Below, one piece after another: positions 35,067 through 45,737 of a stretch of 64,000 nt of DNA (its first letter is position 1; each line of letters begins with the position of its first letter). This stretch comes from Candidatus Blochmanniella pennsylvanica str. BPEN. Its GTDB lineage: Bacteria; Pseudomonadota; Gammaproteobacteria; Enterobacterales; Enterobacteriaceae. Under the pieces are notes generated by a model. It was not told the origin of the DNA. It searched no databases and saw only the letters and a list, made by a program, of their open reading frames with translations. The stretch lies in NCBI RefSeq assembly GCF_000011745.1, contig NC_007292.1, forward strand, positions 1 through 64,000. Reading direction: 5' to 3'. The position numbers were made by a program, and so were the translations under genes.

Positions 35067-36710
35067 ATGGAGATTTTTTTTACGATTCTGATTCTTACTT
35101 TAGCTGTCTCTATTTCAGGAGTTATAACACGAATTTTGCCGTTTCAAATGCCATTGCCTCTCATGCAAATTGTATTAGGGGCTTTATTAGCTTGGCCTAG
35201 ATTTGGATTACATGTAGATTTTAATCCTGAGCTATTTTTATTGCTTTTTATCCCCCCGTTATTATTCTCCGATGGTTGGAAAACCCCAATGCGTGAGTTT
35301 TTACGTCATGGAGGTGAAATTGTTATATTAGCATTGGTGTTGGTAATTATTACTGTGGTTGGTATTGGATATTTAATTCATTGGATGATACCAGACATGC
35401 CTCTTGTAGCAGCGTTAGCACTGGCAGCGGTTTTATCTCCAACTGATGCAGTAGCGCTTTCAGGTATCGTAGGAGAGGGACGTATTTCTAAAAAGCTTAT
35501 GGACATTCTTCAAGGAGAAGCTTTGATGAATGATGCGTCAGGATTAGTATCTCTTAAATTTGCTATTTCAGTAGCTATGGGCACTATGGTTTTCAGTGTG
35601 AGCGGAGCTTCTATAGAATTTATTAAAATATCTATGGGTGGTTTATTAACGGGGATAGCTGTTACTTGGGGATATAGTAAATCATTAAGGTTTATTACTC
35701 ATTGGAGTGGTGGTGATCCTGCAACTCAAACAATACTTCTTTTATTGTTACCTTTTGCGGCATATTTAGTTGCTGAGCATATTGGAGTATCTGGAATATT
35801 ATCGTCAGTTGCCTCAGGAATGACTATTGGCCAATCAGGAATAATCCGTAATGCCCCGTTAGCTATGCGTTTGAGGGGAAATAGTGTTTGGACAATGTTA
35901 GAGTTTGTGTTTAATGGTATGGTGTTTATTATGCTGGGATTGCAATTACCAGATATTTTATCGACTTCTATTTCACAAGCAGCAATGGATCCAACTACTA
36001 AAACATGGATGTTATTTGTATATGTAATTCTTATTTATTTCGCATTAATGATACTTAGATTTGGATGGTTGTGGTTAATGAAAAATATAAGTTTATATTT
36101 TATGACTAAACGTCCAATGGTATTTAGCGAATATAGTGTACGAGAAATTTTAATTGCTTCTTTTGCTGGAGTACGGGGTGCTATTACATTAGCAGGAGTA
36201 CTTTCAATACCACTTTTTTTAAGAGATGGATCAGCTTTTCCGTTTCGTTATCAATTAGTTTTTATTGCCACTGGTGTTATTTTATTCTCTTTATTATGTG
36301 GTGTAATTGTTCTTCCGTGGTTGTTGCAGGGAATTATAGTATCTGATAAATTATTACAACGAAAAGAAGAGCGTATGGCACGGGCTATAGCAGCAGAAGT
36401 AGCTATTGAAAGTTTATATAAACTAGAAGAACGGTTAATGCATAGCCAAGAAGAAAATATTGATAGTCAAATTATTAATGAGGTAAGCGCACGTGTTATA
36501 GGTAATTTACGCCGTCGTATAGACGGAAATAATGATGTAAATTCTATGTTAACTGAAGAGTTAGAGAGACGGATGAGGTTAAACGCATTACGTGCTGAAA
36601 GAGGAGAATATTATCATTTACGTGCGCAACAAAAAATTAGTAATGAAACGTTAACTAAATTGTTACGCGACTTAGATTTTTTAGAAGCTTTATTAGCAGA
36701 GAATGAATAA
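35067..36710 (+). CDS. yjcE: Na+(K+)/H+ antiporter, CPA1 family (YjcE)
   Basis: Polytopic antiporter nearly colinear with E. coli YjcE (547 versus 549 residues), beginning MEIFFTILILTLAVSISGV. The ion-binding region is conserved as AAVLSPTDAVALSGIVGEG, and the second motif as GEALMNDASGLVSLKFA. About twelve helices are followed by a charged cytoplasmic tail of roughly 130 residues (VSDKLLQRKEERMARAIAAE onwards). It probably exchanges Na+ or K+ for protons and contributes to pH or ion balance. Substrate preference is inferred from the family. Confidence 0.92.
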   Translation: MEIFFTILILTLAVSISGVITRILPFQMPLPLMQIVLGALLAWPRFGLHVDFNPELFLLLFIPPLLFSDGWKTPMREFLRHGGEIVILALVLVIITVVGIGYLIHWMIPDMPLVAALALAAVLSPTDAVALSGIVGEGRISKKLMDILQGEALMNDASGLVSLKFAISVAMGTMVFSVSGASIEFIKISMGGLLTGIAVTWGYSKSLRFITHWSGGDPATQTILLLLLPFAAYLVAEHIGVSGILSSVASGMTIGQSGIIRNAPLAMRLRGNSVWTMLEFVFNGMVFIMLGLQLPDILSTSISQAAMDPTTKTWMLFVYVILIYFALMILRFGWLWLMKNISLYFMTKRPMVFSEYSVREILIASFAGVRGAITLAGVLSIPLFLRDGSAFPFRYQLVFIATGVILFSLLCGVIVLPWLLQGIIVSDKLLQRKEERMARAIAAEVAIESLYKLEERLMHSQEENIDSQIINEVSARVIGNLRRRIDGNNDVNSMLTEELERRMRLNALRAERGEYYHLRAQQKISNETLTKLLRDLDFLEALLAENE

Positions 36711-37403
36711 TATTACCTTATTTAATAAGGGTGATTGCAATTTTTATAAATATTTATATCATTAATGCTGAGAAATTTTAAGGAATTAACAGGAATTGAT
36801 GTAAAGATCACACATATTCCATTGTCATAGTTTTTGATATAGTAAAGCGCGATTACATATATTATAAAATATATTATTATTGTTATGGTTGTTACATATT
36901 AACGCAAGATATAATTTGTTAATAAAAATGAAATTTTTTATGAATATTTAATTACGTAAACCAGTTGACTTAAACGATGGATGATCTTATCCTTTGTTGA
37001 AAAGGTAATTTAAAAAATTGTTAAGGGTATATCTCTATTTTGGAAGTTATAGATATTAATGTTAGTGTTCTTGTGTCTCGTTGTAAGTTTTTATAAATAG
37101 TTGATATATAATTTTAGATGTTCAGTATATATATTACTCAATGCACATAAAAAGATGTTGCGTTGAGTTTTGTTTTTTCAAGTGATTGTGTTTAATAAAT
37201 AATTTATAGGTTATGTGACATTTTTTTTGATATGAAGGTTAAGAAATTTTCTATAAATTAATTTATATTTAGTTAGCAGTTTCTTGGCGTACGTTTGTGT
37301 TGTTTAATGGGGATTTTTTGGAAGAGAATTTAAATCAGTTGATATAATTAATTCCGGATTGATGTGAAATAAAAAAATAACTCATTTTAATTAAGGGGTA
37401 ACT
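36711..37403. other. spacer between yjcE and gltP
   Basis: 693 nt without a supported gene. A small stem (ccttat with its complement, 36716-36730) lies 5 nt after yjcE and may be its terminator. The right end carries the aagggg ribosome-binding site of gltP. The E. coli genes lying between the two have been lost. Confidence 0.5.
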
Positions 37404-38693
37404 ATGATGATTAGAAAGTTTAAAATTACCCTTGCTTGGAAAATTTTTTTTGCTTTAAACTTGGGTATTGTTTTAGGAATTGTATTGCATAATCAAACAG
37501 AATTAAAAGATTGGATGATCACGACATTTCTTTCTCCAGCTGGAGAAATTTTTATTCGTATGATAAAAATGATCGTGGTTCCCATTGTAATGGCTACATT
37601 GGTGGTTGGAATCGCTGGTATTGGAGATGCAAGAAAATTGGGAAGTATTGGTTTAAAGACTATTATTTATTTCGAGATTATTACAACACTTGCTATAGTA
37701 CTTGGTGTAGCTTTTGCTAATTTGTTGCATCCTGGTTATGGAATTGACATGTCTCTTCTTTCGAAAACGGATATTTCAATGTACGAGCAAACTACATCTG
37801 AAATACAGTCAAATTTGGTAAATACTATGTTATCGTTGATTCCTTCGAATATTATTAATTCTATGGCTAAAGGAGATATGTTACCAGTTATTTTTTTCTC
37901 GGTAATTTTTGGACTTGGATTAGCTACATTGCCAGAAAAAACTAAAACTCCATTATTGGACATTTTTAATTCTGTAGCGGATACTATGTTCGAAGTAACA
38001 CATATAGTGATGCGTTATGCTCCTATTGGGGTGTTTGCTTTAATTTCAGTTACAGTTGCGACTTTTGGATTCAGCTCTTTGTTGCCTCTTACTAAACTTG
38101 TATTATTAGTTTATGGTGCTATTGTTTTTTTTGCATTAGTAGTATTAGGTATAGTGGCACGCATATGCAATCTTAGAATTTGGAAATTAATTTGTATTTT
38201 AAAAGAAGAACTGATTTTATCTTTTTCTACTGCTAGTTCAGAAACTGTATTACCACGTATTATAGAAAAAATGGAAGCTTATGGAGCTCCATCAACTATC
38301 ACTGGATTTGTAGTGCCTACTGGTTATTCTTTTAATTTAGATGGATCAACTTTATATCAAAGTATTGCTGCTATTTTCATTGCACAATTATATGGTATTG
38401 AATTATCTTTAAGTCAGGAAATTATTTTAGTATTGACTTTAATGATCACTTCTAAAGGTATCGCTGGTGTTCCAGGAGTTTCCTTTGTAGTATTGTTAGC
38501 TACATTAGGTAGCGTAGGTATTCCATTGGAAGGGTTGGCGTTTATAGCAGGTGTGGATAGGGTTTTAGACATGGGTCGTACAGCGTTAAATGTTATAGGC
38601 AATGCTTTAGCGGTGTTAGTAATTGCAAAGTGGGAGAATCAGTATGATACAGAACAAGCTCTGATATATGAATCAGAGATGCTATCTAAATGA
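37404..38693 (+). CDS. gltP: glutamate/aspartate:proton symporter GltP
   Basis: Dicarboxylate/amino acid:cation symporter of the DAACS family. The substrate-binding hairpin and helix signatures are intact: LAFSTASSE-type (LSFSTASSETVLPRIIEKM), VVPTGYSFNLDGSTLYQSIAAIFIAQ and ITSKGIAGVPGVSFVVL. 429 residues against 437 in E. coli. The start is one of two tandem ATGs (37404 or 37407) preceded by aagggg. In an endosymbiont it may take up glutamate or aspartate from the host cell. An 18-bp terminator-like hairpin lies downstream. Confidence 0.95.
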   Translation: MMIRKFKITLAWKIFFALNLGIVLGIVLHNQTELKDWMITTFLSPAGEIFIRMIKMIVVPIVMATLVVGIAGIGDARKLGSIGLKTIIYFEIITTLAIVLGVAFANLLHPGYGIDMSLLSKTDISMYEQTTSEIQSNLVNTMLSLIPSNIINSMAKGDMLPVIFFSVIFGLGLATLPEKTKTPLLDIFNSVADTMFEVTHIVMRYAPIGVFALISVTVATFGFSSLLPLTKLVLLVYGAIVFFALVVLGIVARICNLRIWKLICILKEELILSFSTASSETVLPRIIEKMEAYGAPSTITGFVVPTGYSFNLDGSTLYQSIAAIFIAQLYGIELSLSQEIILVLTLMITSKGIAGVPGVSFVVLLATLGSVGIPLEGLAFIAGVDRVLDMGRTALNVIGNALAVLVIAKWENQYDTEQALIYESEMLSK

Positions 38694-39008
38694 ATAATAT
38701 GTTTATTATTCGTAATTATTGCAAGAATAAGATTAGATTATACAGTATTTGGTATTATCAGATCTTTCTTTTTGAAAGAAAGAATGTATGCAATAATGAT
38801 GAAAAAATTTCAGTCATATTATGACTATGTTGTTTTTATATAAATAAATACAGACAAAAACATAAACTATATCGCGTCTGTATTTATTTATATGCTTTTT
38901 ATTTTTAATAAATAACCGTGAGAGCATTTCTATAATAATAGGGATTATGCGAAATAATTTGTTCGTTTGTTGTTTATTAGTGTTTTATTTTCACGATTAT
39001 TATTAAAT
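38694..39008. other. convergent spacer between gltP and ridA
   Basis: 315 nt without a gene. It contains two hairpins: a 9-bp stem at 38763-38783 (tctttcttt with its complement, 3-nt loop) and the larger terminator at 38838-38893. Confidence 0.6.
38838..38893 (+). terminator. 18-bp hairpin terminator after gltP
   Basis: Arms 38838-38855 (atataaataaatacagac) and 38876-38893 are perfectly complementary, with a 20-nt loop. On the plus strand the stem is followed by gctttttattttta, the classic terminator layout. It lies 145 nt after the gltP stop. On the minus strand there is no U-tract, so it points mainly to gltP. Confidence 0.65.
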
Positions 39009-39410
39009 TTATAAAATACGTGTAGCAATAGCATCGATTTCTATTTTAGCATTCTTTGGTAATCTAGAAACCTCTACACAGGAACGTGTTGGTAAAATTA
39101 TATCTTCATGTAAAGAAGATGAATGAAAAAATTTCATATAGCTGACATTTATAGTAGGAATATCATTGATATCAACAATGAATAATGTAGTTTTAATAAT
39201 ATTATTGATTTGTAGACCAGCGGTTTCTATGATATTTTTGATATTTTCTAGTGATTGATACGTTTGATCGTAAATGTTGTCGGGGATAACATTTGTATCT
39301 GGGCGCATTCCTATTTGCCCAGATACAAATGTTATGTTTCCTATGTCTATCGCTTGCACATAAGGTCCAAGAGGGATGGGAGATTTTTTTGTACTGATAA
39401 CCTGAAGCAT
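39009..39410 (-). CDS. ridA: 2-iminobutanoate/2-iminopropanoate deaminase RidA
   Basis: Removes reactive enamine/imine intermediates made by PLP enzymes such as threonine dehydratase. The substrate-binding arginine is R109 in LPTRSCVEVSRLPKNAKIEID, corresponding to R105 of E. coli RidA. 133 residues against 128; a short insertion (around HSSSLHED) precedes the active-site strand. Keeping it fits an organism with active branched-chain amino acid synthesis. argI lies 84 nt upstream on the same strand; pyrBI, found between them in E. coli, is absent. Confidence 0.93.
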   Translation of the reverse strand: MLQVISTKKSPIPLGPYVQAIDIGNITFVSGQIGMRPDTNVIPDNIYDQTYQSLENIKNIIETAGLQINNIIKTTLFIVDINDIPTINVSYMKFFHSSSLHEDIILPTRSCVEVSRLPKNAKIEIDAIATRIL

Positions 39411-39494
39411 ATAATTTATCCTAATGAATTTGCGTTAAAAATAAGGTATTATTTTTAGTATTTATATAAAAAATAATAGAATCCTATTCTATTA

Positions 39495-40520
39495 CTATTG
39501 ATTAAAATTAGTGGAATCAGGAAGTAATGTTGCCAGAATCAGAGCTTTGACAGTATGCAAACGATTTTCGGCTTGATCAAACACTACACTATACGGAGAT
39601 TCGAATATGTCATTTGTTACTTCTATTCCATTTTTTAAATTATATTGTCGTGCTATTTTTTTACCAATAGTGGTTTCACTGTTGTGTAATGCCGGTAAAC
39701 AATGTAAAAATTTTACATTTGGATTATTGGTATTTTGGATCATACGATGATTTACTTGATATGGAGATAATAAAGAAATACGTTCTTTCCATACTTTTTC
39801 ATTTTCTCCCATAGATACCCATACATCAGTGTATAGAAAATCTACGTCCTTTATTCCGATAGGGATATCTTCAGTAAGCGTGATATTTCCATTATTACGT
39901 TGTGCAATATTTTGACACTTTATAAATAGCTCTTGTGTTGGCCAAAATATTTTAGGTGATACTAATCTTAAATCGAATCCCATTATTGCGGCAGCTTCTA
40001 ATAAAGAATTACTGATGTTGTTTTTTGCATCTCCTATATAGGCTAATTTCATTTGATGAAACATTTTATGGGGTAGTTGTTCTTTCATAGTCATAAGATC
40101 AGCAAGTAATTGTGTTGGATGAAATTTCACAGTAAGTCCATTCCATACTGGTACTCCAGAATATTGTGCAAATGTAGTAACTGTATCTTGACTATAACCA
40201 CGATATTGAATCCCATGATACATCCTTCCTAATATTTTAGCAGTATCTTTAATAGATTCTTTATGCCCAATTTGACTAATATTTGGAGTCAAGCAGGTCA
40301 CACACGCGCCTTGATCAAATGCTGCTACTTCAAAAGCACATCTTGTTCTAGTTGAATGGTTTTCGAAGATGAGTACAATGTTTTTGCCGTTTAATTTTTT
40401 AATTTCAGTATGTGTATTTTTTTGGTGTTTTAAATAACTGGATAATTGTAATAGATAATAAATTTCATTTATAGTGAAATCTATTAATCGTAAAAAAGAC
40501 CGTTTATATAATTGATTCAT
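39495..40520 (-). CDS. argI: ornithine carbamoyltransferase
   Basis: Makes citrulline from ornithine and carbamoyl phosphate in arginine synthesis. The carbamoyl phosphate loop STRTR lies at residues 56-60. The ornithine-binding SMGE-type loop appears as [13 protein letters not shown], and HCLPALHN carries the catalytic cysteine. 341 residues against 334 in E. coli. No ArgR box was recognisable upstream. It suggests the symbiont can make arginine, if the other arg genes are present. Confidence 0.95.
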   Translation of the reverse strand: MNQLYKRSFLRLIDFTINEIYYLLQLSSYLKHQKNTHTEIKKLNGKNIVLIFENHSTRTRCAFEVAAFDQGACVTCLTPNISQIGHKESIKDTAKILGRMYHGIQYRGYSQDTVTTFAQYSGVPVWNGLTVKFHPTQLLADLMTMKEQLPHKMFHQMKLAYIGDAKNNISNSLLEAAAIMGFDLRLVSPKIFWPTQELFIKCQNIAQRNNGNITLTEDIPIGIKDVDFLYTDVWVSMGENEKVWKERISLLSPYQVNHRMIQNTNNPNVKFLHCLPALHNSETTIGKKIARQYNLKNGIEVTNDIFESPYSVVFDQAENRLHTVKALILATLLPDSTNFNQ

Positions 40521-40788
40521 ATGACATTTACCTATCTGTTGATATTTATATAGATAATGTGGTTATTTATATTTCAATGCAAAATGTCATTTAAAAAAAA
40601 TTTTATTATATTAAATTTAAGTTTTTTAAATGTGTAGAAATTAATTTTGATGAAACATAGCGTGACAATTATTTAACAATTAATTAAAAATAAAGAAATA
40701 AATTTATTATTAAATTTTTAATACTTAAAATACGAATAGAAAATTTATTCTCCAAGTTATTTTATTTAGATATTGTTATATAAAATAA

Positions 40789-43662
40789 TTACAGTTTCTT
40801 CATGATAGCACATTGATCAATCAATTTATTTTGAATTAGTTCATAATAATTTAATAGTGCTTGTTTGTCTTTGATGACAGATTTTGGCGCCTGATTAATG
40901 AAATTATTGTCATCTAGTAGTTTTTGTATTGTTTCAATTTTACGATTTATTAATTCTGATTCTTTTTTTAATCTATTTATTTCGTTTTCTTTGTTAAATG
41001 TGTCTGGTATACGTATTAATAGTTCTGATGAATCTAAAGGCATTGTCATTGATTTTGGATAGATTGTGCCTTTTGATATGAAATGGATACTTTTTAATTG
41101 AGCAATATGACATAAAATTTTGGAATTTTCTGTAATGCGTTTTTTAACTTCTGATGAAGTATCTCTAAATACTATCTGTAGGGGTATATTATATGATATA
41201 TTCATGTTTACACGAGCGGTACGTATTGCTAAAACGGCGTTTTTAATCCATTCAATATCTATTACGGATTTCATGTCAATCACTGATTCATCATATTTTG
41301 GAAATGGTTGTAACATGATAGTTGTTCCGTTATTCCCAGTAACTGTTTTAACTTCTTGCCAAATCTTTTCTGTAATAAAAGGAATAATTGGGTGTGTTAA
41401 TCGCAGTAATGATTCTAATAATGTGATTAATGTGTAACGTGTACCTCTTAGTTCTAATGCATTTCCATGATAAAGTATTGGTTTCGTTAATTCTAGATAC
41501 CAATCACAAAACTGATGCCAAATAAATTCATGTAAAATATTTGCTATTTCATCAAAACGATAAATTTCTAATTTTTTATGAAAAATTTGTACTGTTTGAT
41601 GAAATTTTGTAATGATCCAACGATCTGCTAAGGAAAATGATTTTTCATTGATATTGATAGATATACCACAATCTTGATTTTTGGTATGCATAAGAACAAA
41701 GCGACTAGCATGCCATAATTTATTGCAAAAATTACGATAACCTGTTAGTCGTTGCATATCCCAATGTATATCGCGTCCAGATGATGCTAATGCTACCAAT
41801 GTAAATCGTAAAGCATCAGTTCCGTGAGGTTTAATTCCATTAGGAAATTGTTTTATAGTATTATTTATAATATGCTTAGATAATTGCGGTTGTAACATGT
41901 TTTTTGTACGTTTTTTTAATAAATTTTCTATTGAAATACCATCTATTATGTCTATTGGATCAATAATATTTCCCTTAGATTTAGACATTTTTTGACCTAA
42001 TTCGTCGCGTATAAGACCAGTAATATATACAGTTTTAAAAGGAATTTGTGCCGATCCGTTATCATTTTTAATGAAATGCATAGTTAACATAATCATTCGT
42101 GCGATCCAAAAAAATATGATGTCAAATCCACTGATTATAATATTAGTAGGATGAAATACATTTAATAAATTAGTATTTTTGGGCCAACCTAAAGCAGCAA
42201 ATGTCCAAAGACTTGAAGAAAACCATGTATCTAATACATCTTTCTCTCTATGCAATATTACGTTATTATTTAATTTATTTTTTATTCTGATATCTTTTTC
42301 GCAGTATCCTACGTATATTGTGTTGTTATCATCATACCAAGCAGGGATTTTATGTCCCCACCAGATTTGACGAGAGATGCACCAATCTTGAAGGTTGTTC
42401 ATCCAACTGAAATACATATTTTTATATTGTTTCGGAACGAAATTAATTATATTTAAATTTACCGCGTCTATCGCGTGTTGTGTTAAATGTTTAACGCGTA
42501 TATACCACTGATCAGTTAACATGGGTTCAATTATAGTGCCAGTGCGATCACTATATGGAATTGTTAAATCGTGAGGTTCTATATTATGTAACAATTTAAG
42601 TGCATTGCATTCGGAAATTATTTTTTTTCGTGCATTATCACTGTCAAGATTATGGAATATTTGGGGAATTTTGCAGTATAATTGATCGGTAAGTTGTCCA
42701 GAACTGTTAAATACTTCTAGTTTTTTAAGAATTTTGCCATTAAGTGAAAAAATATTTATCATAGGCAATCCATGTCTTTTTCCTATAATATAATCATTAA
42801 AATCATGGGCAGGAGTAATCTTAAGACAACCAGTGCCTTTAAACATGTCTACGTTTTTGTCAGAAATAATAGGAATACGTCTGTTAGTTATGGGTGCAAT
42901 AACGTATTGTCCAATATAATTTTTATAGCGGGTATCTTCCGGGTGCACTGCAACGGCAGTATCTCCTAACATAGTTTCTGGTCGCGTTGTTGCGACAATT
43001 AAGTGATGAGAATTCGAACTGATAGTAGCATTATCTAATTTATAATATATATACCATATAGAGCCTTTTGTTTTTTTATTTATAACTTCTAGATCAGAAA
43101 TTGCGGTTTGTAATTTACAATCCCAGTTTACTAACCTTTTTCCTCTATAAATTAAATTTTTTCGATATAATCGAATAAAAGCTTCTGTTACTGCATAAGA
43201 CATTTCTGTGTCCATGGTGAAACGTTGTCGTTTCCAATCTACTGAATTTCCTAATCGTTTCATTTGGTAAGTAATAAACTGTTCAGATTGACTTTTCCAT
43301 GCCCAAATATTTTTTATTAATTCATCTCGTGTGTAATCATGTCTAGTTTTACCTGTATTATTATAAATTTTATGTTCTACTAGCATTTGAGTGGCAATTC
43401 CAGCATGATCTGTTCCTGTTTGCCATAAAGTATTCTTTCCTTGCATTCTTTGATAACGAATCAAAACATCCATAATAGTTTGTTGAAATGCATGTCCGAG
43501 ATGTAATTGTCCTGTAATATTAGGAGGAGGCATCATAATGCAATAACTTTCTTGAGATGTATTTCCATGGGGACTAAAGTAGTCTCCATATTCCCAAAAT
43601 TTATAAATTGGTTCTTCTATGTTTTTAGGATTATATATTTTTTCCACGATATAATTACTCAT
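40789..43662 (-). CDS. valS: valine--tRNA ligase
   Basis: Class I aminoacyl-tRNA synthetase. The HIGH-type motif reads PPPNITGQLHLGH, with HLGH at residues 54-57, and the KMSKS motif is at residues 558-562. The editing domain contains ATTRPETMLGDTAVAVHPED. The C-terminal coiled-coil arm (EINRLKKESELINRKIETIQ) is present. 957 residues against 951 in E. coli. The ATG overlaps the end of holC by 4 nt, so the two are probably co-translated, as in E. coli. Confidence 0.97.
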   Translation of the reverse strand: MSNYIVEKIYNPKNIEEPIYKFWEYGDYFSPHGNTSQESYCIMMPPPNITGQLHLGHAFQQTIMDVLIRYQRMQGKNTLWQTGTDHAGIATQMLVEHKIYNNTGKTRHDYTRDELIKNIWAWKSQSEQFITYQMKRLGNSVDWKRQRFTMDTEMSYAVTEAFIRLYRKNLIYRGKRLVNWDCKLQTAISDLEVINKKTKGSIWYIYYKLDNATISSNSHHLIVATTRPETMLGDTAVAVHPEDTRYKNYIGQYVIAPITNRRIPIISDKNVDMFKGTGCLKITPAHDFNDYIIGKRHGLPMINIFSLNGKILKKLEVFNSSGQLTDQLYCKIPQIFHNLDSDNARKKIISECNALKLLHNIEPHDLTIPYSDRTGTIIEPMLTDQWYIRVKHLTQHAIDAVNLNIINFVPKQYKNMYFSWMNNLQDWCISRQIWWGHKIPAWYDDNNTIYVGYCEKDIRIKNKLNNNVILHREKDVLDTWFSSSLWTFAALGWPKNTNLLNVFHPTNIIISGFDIIFFWIARMIMLTMHFIKNDNGSAQIPFKTVYITGLIRDELGQKMSKSKGNIIDPIDIIDGISIENLLKKRTKNMLQPQLSKHIINNTIKQFPNGIKPHGTDALRFTLVALASSGRDIHWDMQRLTGYRNFCNKLWHASRFVLMHTKNQDCGISININEKSFSLADRWIITKFHQTVQIFHKKLEIYRFDEIANILHEFIWHQFCDWYLELTKPILYHGNALELRGTRYTLITLLESLLRLTHPIIPFITEKIWQEVKTVTGNNGTTIMLQPFPKYDESVIDMKSVIDIEWIKNAVLAIRTARVNMNISYNIPLQIVFRDTSSEVKKRITENSKILCHIAQLKSIHFISKGTIYPKSMTMPLDSSELLIRIPDTFNKENEINRLKKESELINRKIETIQKLLDDNNFINQAPKSVIKDKQALLNYYELIQNKLIDQCAIMKKL

Positions 43663-44111
43663 TCAGTTGGTGTATTAACAACGCTTACCTGAAATCCATT
43701 TCTTTTGTAAGATCGGTATCTGTATCTTGCCCATTTTTTTAAAATGTCAGATATGGGAACGAAATCTATTATTTCGTTAAAATTTAAGAAAAAATTCATA
43801 TTTTTTAGCATAAGGTTTATTAATAGATCTTTTGGTTGATTATCGTAGCAACATTGACTCCAGTATATGACGATTGGAGCATGCTGGATGGTTTTTCCGA
43901 ATAGATTATGTGGCACAAATGAATTTTGGTCAAATGTCCATAATATTTTGTCTATTTTTGTAGCTTGATGTTCATTTTCACAAGTTACTAAGATGGTTTT
44001 TCCAGATCTCCATTGTGTGCTTATTAACTTACAAGCAAGCTGTTCTATGTAATTAGGTCTATTTTTTTGTTCAAATTCTTGAGATAGTAAATAAAAAATA
44101 CTTCGTTTCAT
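43659..44111 (-). CDS. holC: DNA polymerase III chi subunit
   Basis: Clamp-loader accessory subunit that links the replisome to SSB. It begins with the family pattern (FYLLSQEFEQKNRPNYIEQLACKL). 150 residues against 147 in E. coli, moderately diverged. It lies between pepA and valS on the minus strand as in E. coli, and its stop overlaps the valS start. SSB at 34045 retains the acidic tip that chi binds. The function rests on synteny as well as sequence. Confidence 0.9.
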   Translation of the reverse strand: MKRSIFYLLSQEFEQKNRPNYIEQLACKLISTQWRSGKTILVTCENEHQATKIDKILWTFDQNSFVPHNLFGKTIQHAPIVIYWSQCCYDNQPKDLLINLMLKNMNFFLNFNEIIDFVPISDILKKWARYRYRSYKRNGFQVSVVNTPTE

Positions 44112-44225
44112 ATGTTATTAATTTTTATTATTTTTATAATCAATGATAATTGATTATAAAAATAAAATATAAATTTATTTTGGTGTGATTCTGTTATAAA
44201 GTTAGTATTGATTAATAAAGATAAT

Positions 44226-45737
44226 TTAAATTTTATGGGATGATCTATTAATCAGATATTGTGATAAAAGCGCAACGGGTCGACCTGTTGCGCTTTTATC
44301 ACAATAATCAGATATCCATGCTGTTCCAGCAATATCTAAATGGGCCCAACGATATTTATAGGCAAACTGATGAAGAAAACATCCGGCTGTAATAGCGCCA
44401 CCAGGTCTACCTCCAACATTTGTCATATCCGCACATGTAGATTTTAATTGTTTTTGGAACACTTCGTCTAATGGTAATTTCCAAACATAATCTTTAGATT
44501 GTTGTCCAGCCAGAATTAGTTCGTCGGCTAAATTTTTGTTGTTAGACATTAAACCGCTAAAATGATGTCCTAAAGCGATAACACAAGCTCCAGTTAATGT
44601 AGCTATATCTATTACAACATCTGGTTTATAACGTTCTGCATATGTCAATGCATCACATAGAACCAAACGACCTTCAGCATCGGTGTTTAATACCTCCACT
44701 GTTTTTCCAGATAAAGTAGTCAGGATATCACCTGGACGAAATGAAGTATGACTTATCATATTTTCACAAATAGCAAGTATTCCGATAATATTTAATGGTA
44801 AATCTAGTTCTATGGCTATACGCATAATTGCATATACTACGGCAGCTCCGCACATATCATATTTCATTTCGTCCATTTTATTTGATTCTTTGATAGAAAT
44901 TCCACCAGAATCAAAGGTCAAACCTTTTCCTATAAGTACAATGGGAGGAACATTAGCCCCTTCAGGATGCCCTCTGTATTTAATTATAGGCATTGTGGGA
45001 GCATAATTAGACCCTTTTCCTACCGCTAAATAAGCATTCATACCTAATTTTTTCATTTCTAAAGCATTGATTATATTTATTGTGACGTTATCACAATTAG
45101 ATAATTCATTTACTTGATTTACAAAGTAATCAGGAGTACAAAAATTAGGAGGCATATTTCCTAGGTCTTTAGCTATTTTTATTCCATGAACGATAGATAA
45201 TCCATCTCTAATAGATTTTTTACAACATCCTAATTCATTTTCATTAGGTATATGTAATATTATTTCATTTAGTGATTTATTCAGTGTAGTTTTTTTGCTA
45301 TTTTTAAATTTATTAAAAACATACAACTCTTCATTAACGATTTCCATGGTTTGTCTTATTTTCCAATAATTATCGTATCCTTTTATATTTAATTCACTTA
45401 AAAAAAGTAATATTTTAATTATAGGTATCTCTTTACATAAGATTGTTATTTTTCGAATTAATTTTCTATAACAATTTTCATCAAAATCAGATTTTTTACC
45501 GCACCCAACTAATAAAATTTGTCTATTATGTAAATGAGGAACATCGTATAATAAGAGCGTTTGTGCGACTTTTCCGTGTAACGCGCCACGACGCAACAAT
45601 GAACTGATGTATCCTTTGCTTACGTCATCAATTTTTTTTGTTGAAGGAAATAAATTTAATTCTTCAAATGTACCAGTAATTATGCAACTATCAGGATATA
45701 ATTCTTGATGCCCGCTAGTAACGCTAAATTTTATCAT
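44226..45737 (-). CDS. pepA: cytosol aminopeptidase A (leucyl aminopeptidase)
   Basis: Hexameric M17 dimetal aminopeptidase; in E. coli it also acts as a DNA-binding protein in Xer recombination and carAB control. The ATG at 45737, with aggaa ahead, gives 503 residues, the E. coli length. The signature NTDAEGRL lies at 351-358, so the metal and catalytic residues D353, E355 and R357 keep their E. coli numbers. An upstream in-frame start is unlikely. A nearly perfect 50-nt palindrome falls inside the last 80 nt of the coding region, encoding the conserved ATGRPVALL stretch. Divergent from lptF across 245 nt. Confidence 0.96.
   Translation of the reverse strand: MIKFSVTSGHQELYPDSCIITGTFEELNLFPSTKKIDDVSKGYISSLLRRGALHGKVAQTLLLYDVPHLHNRQILLVGCGKKSDFDENCYRKLIRKITILCKEIPIIKILLFLSELNIKGYDNYWKIRQTMEIVNEELYVFNKFKNSKKTTLNKSLNEIILHIPNENELGCCKKSIRDGLSIVHGIKIAKDLGNMPPNFCTPDYFVNQVNELSNCDNVTINIINALEMKKLGMNAYLAVGKGSNYAPTMPIIKYRGHPEGANVPPIVLIGKGLTFDSGGISIKESNKMDEMKYDMCGAAVVYAIMRIAIELDLPLNIIGILAICENMISHTSFRPGDILTTLSGKTVEVLNTDAEGRLVLCDALTYAERYKPDVVIDIATLTGACVIALGHHFSGLMSNNKNLADELILAGQQSKDYVWKLPLDEVFQKQLKSTCADMTNVGGRPGGAITAGCFLHQFAYKYRWAHLDIAGTAWISDYCDKSATGRPVALLSQYLINRSSHKI
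44257..44306. repeat. 50-nt near-perfect palindrome inside the end of pepA
   Basis: Arms 44257-44276 and 44287-44306 are exact complements over 20 bp. Between them ggtcgacc (44278-44285) is itself a palindrome, so only the pair 44277/44286 mismatches. The whole is flanked by an 11-nt direct repeat (taatcagatat) at 44249-44259 and 44305-44315. It lies within the pepA reading frame, about 20-80 nt before the stop, and would form a very stable mRNA hairpin. Confidence 0.85.

Noticed and set aside
40519-40600. 9-bp inverted repeat (atgacattt) around the argI start as an ArgR operator
   Set aside because: It does not match the ArgR box pattern and the arms are about 50 nt apart.
44249-44315. Mobile element with terminal inverted repeats and target duplication inside pepA
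   Set aside because: The arms are almost adjacent with only a 10-nt centre, nothing is carried between them, and the protein reading frame is preserved and conserved.
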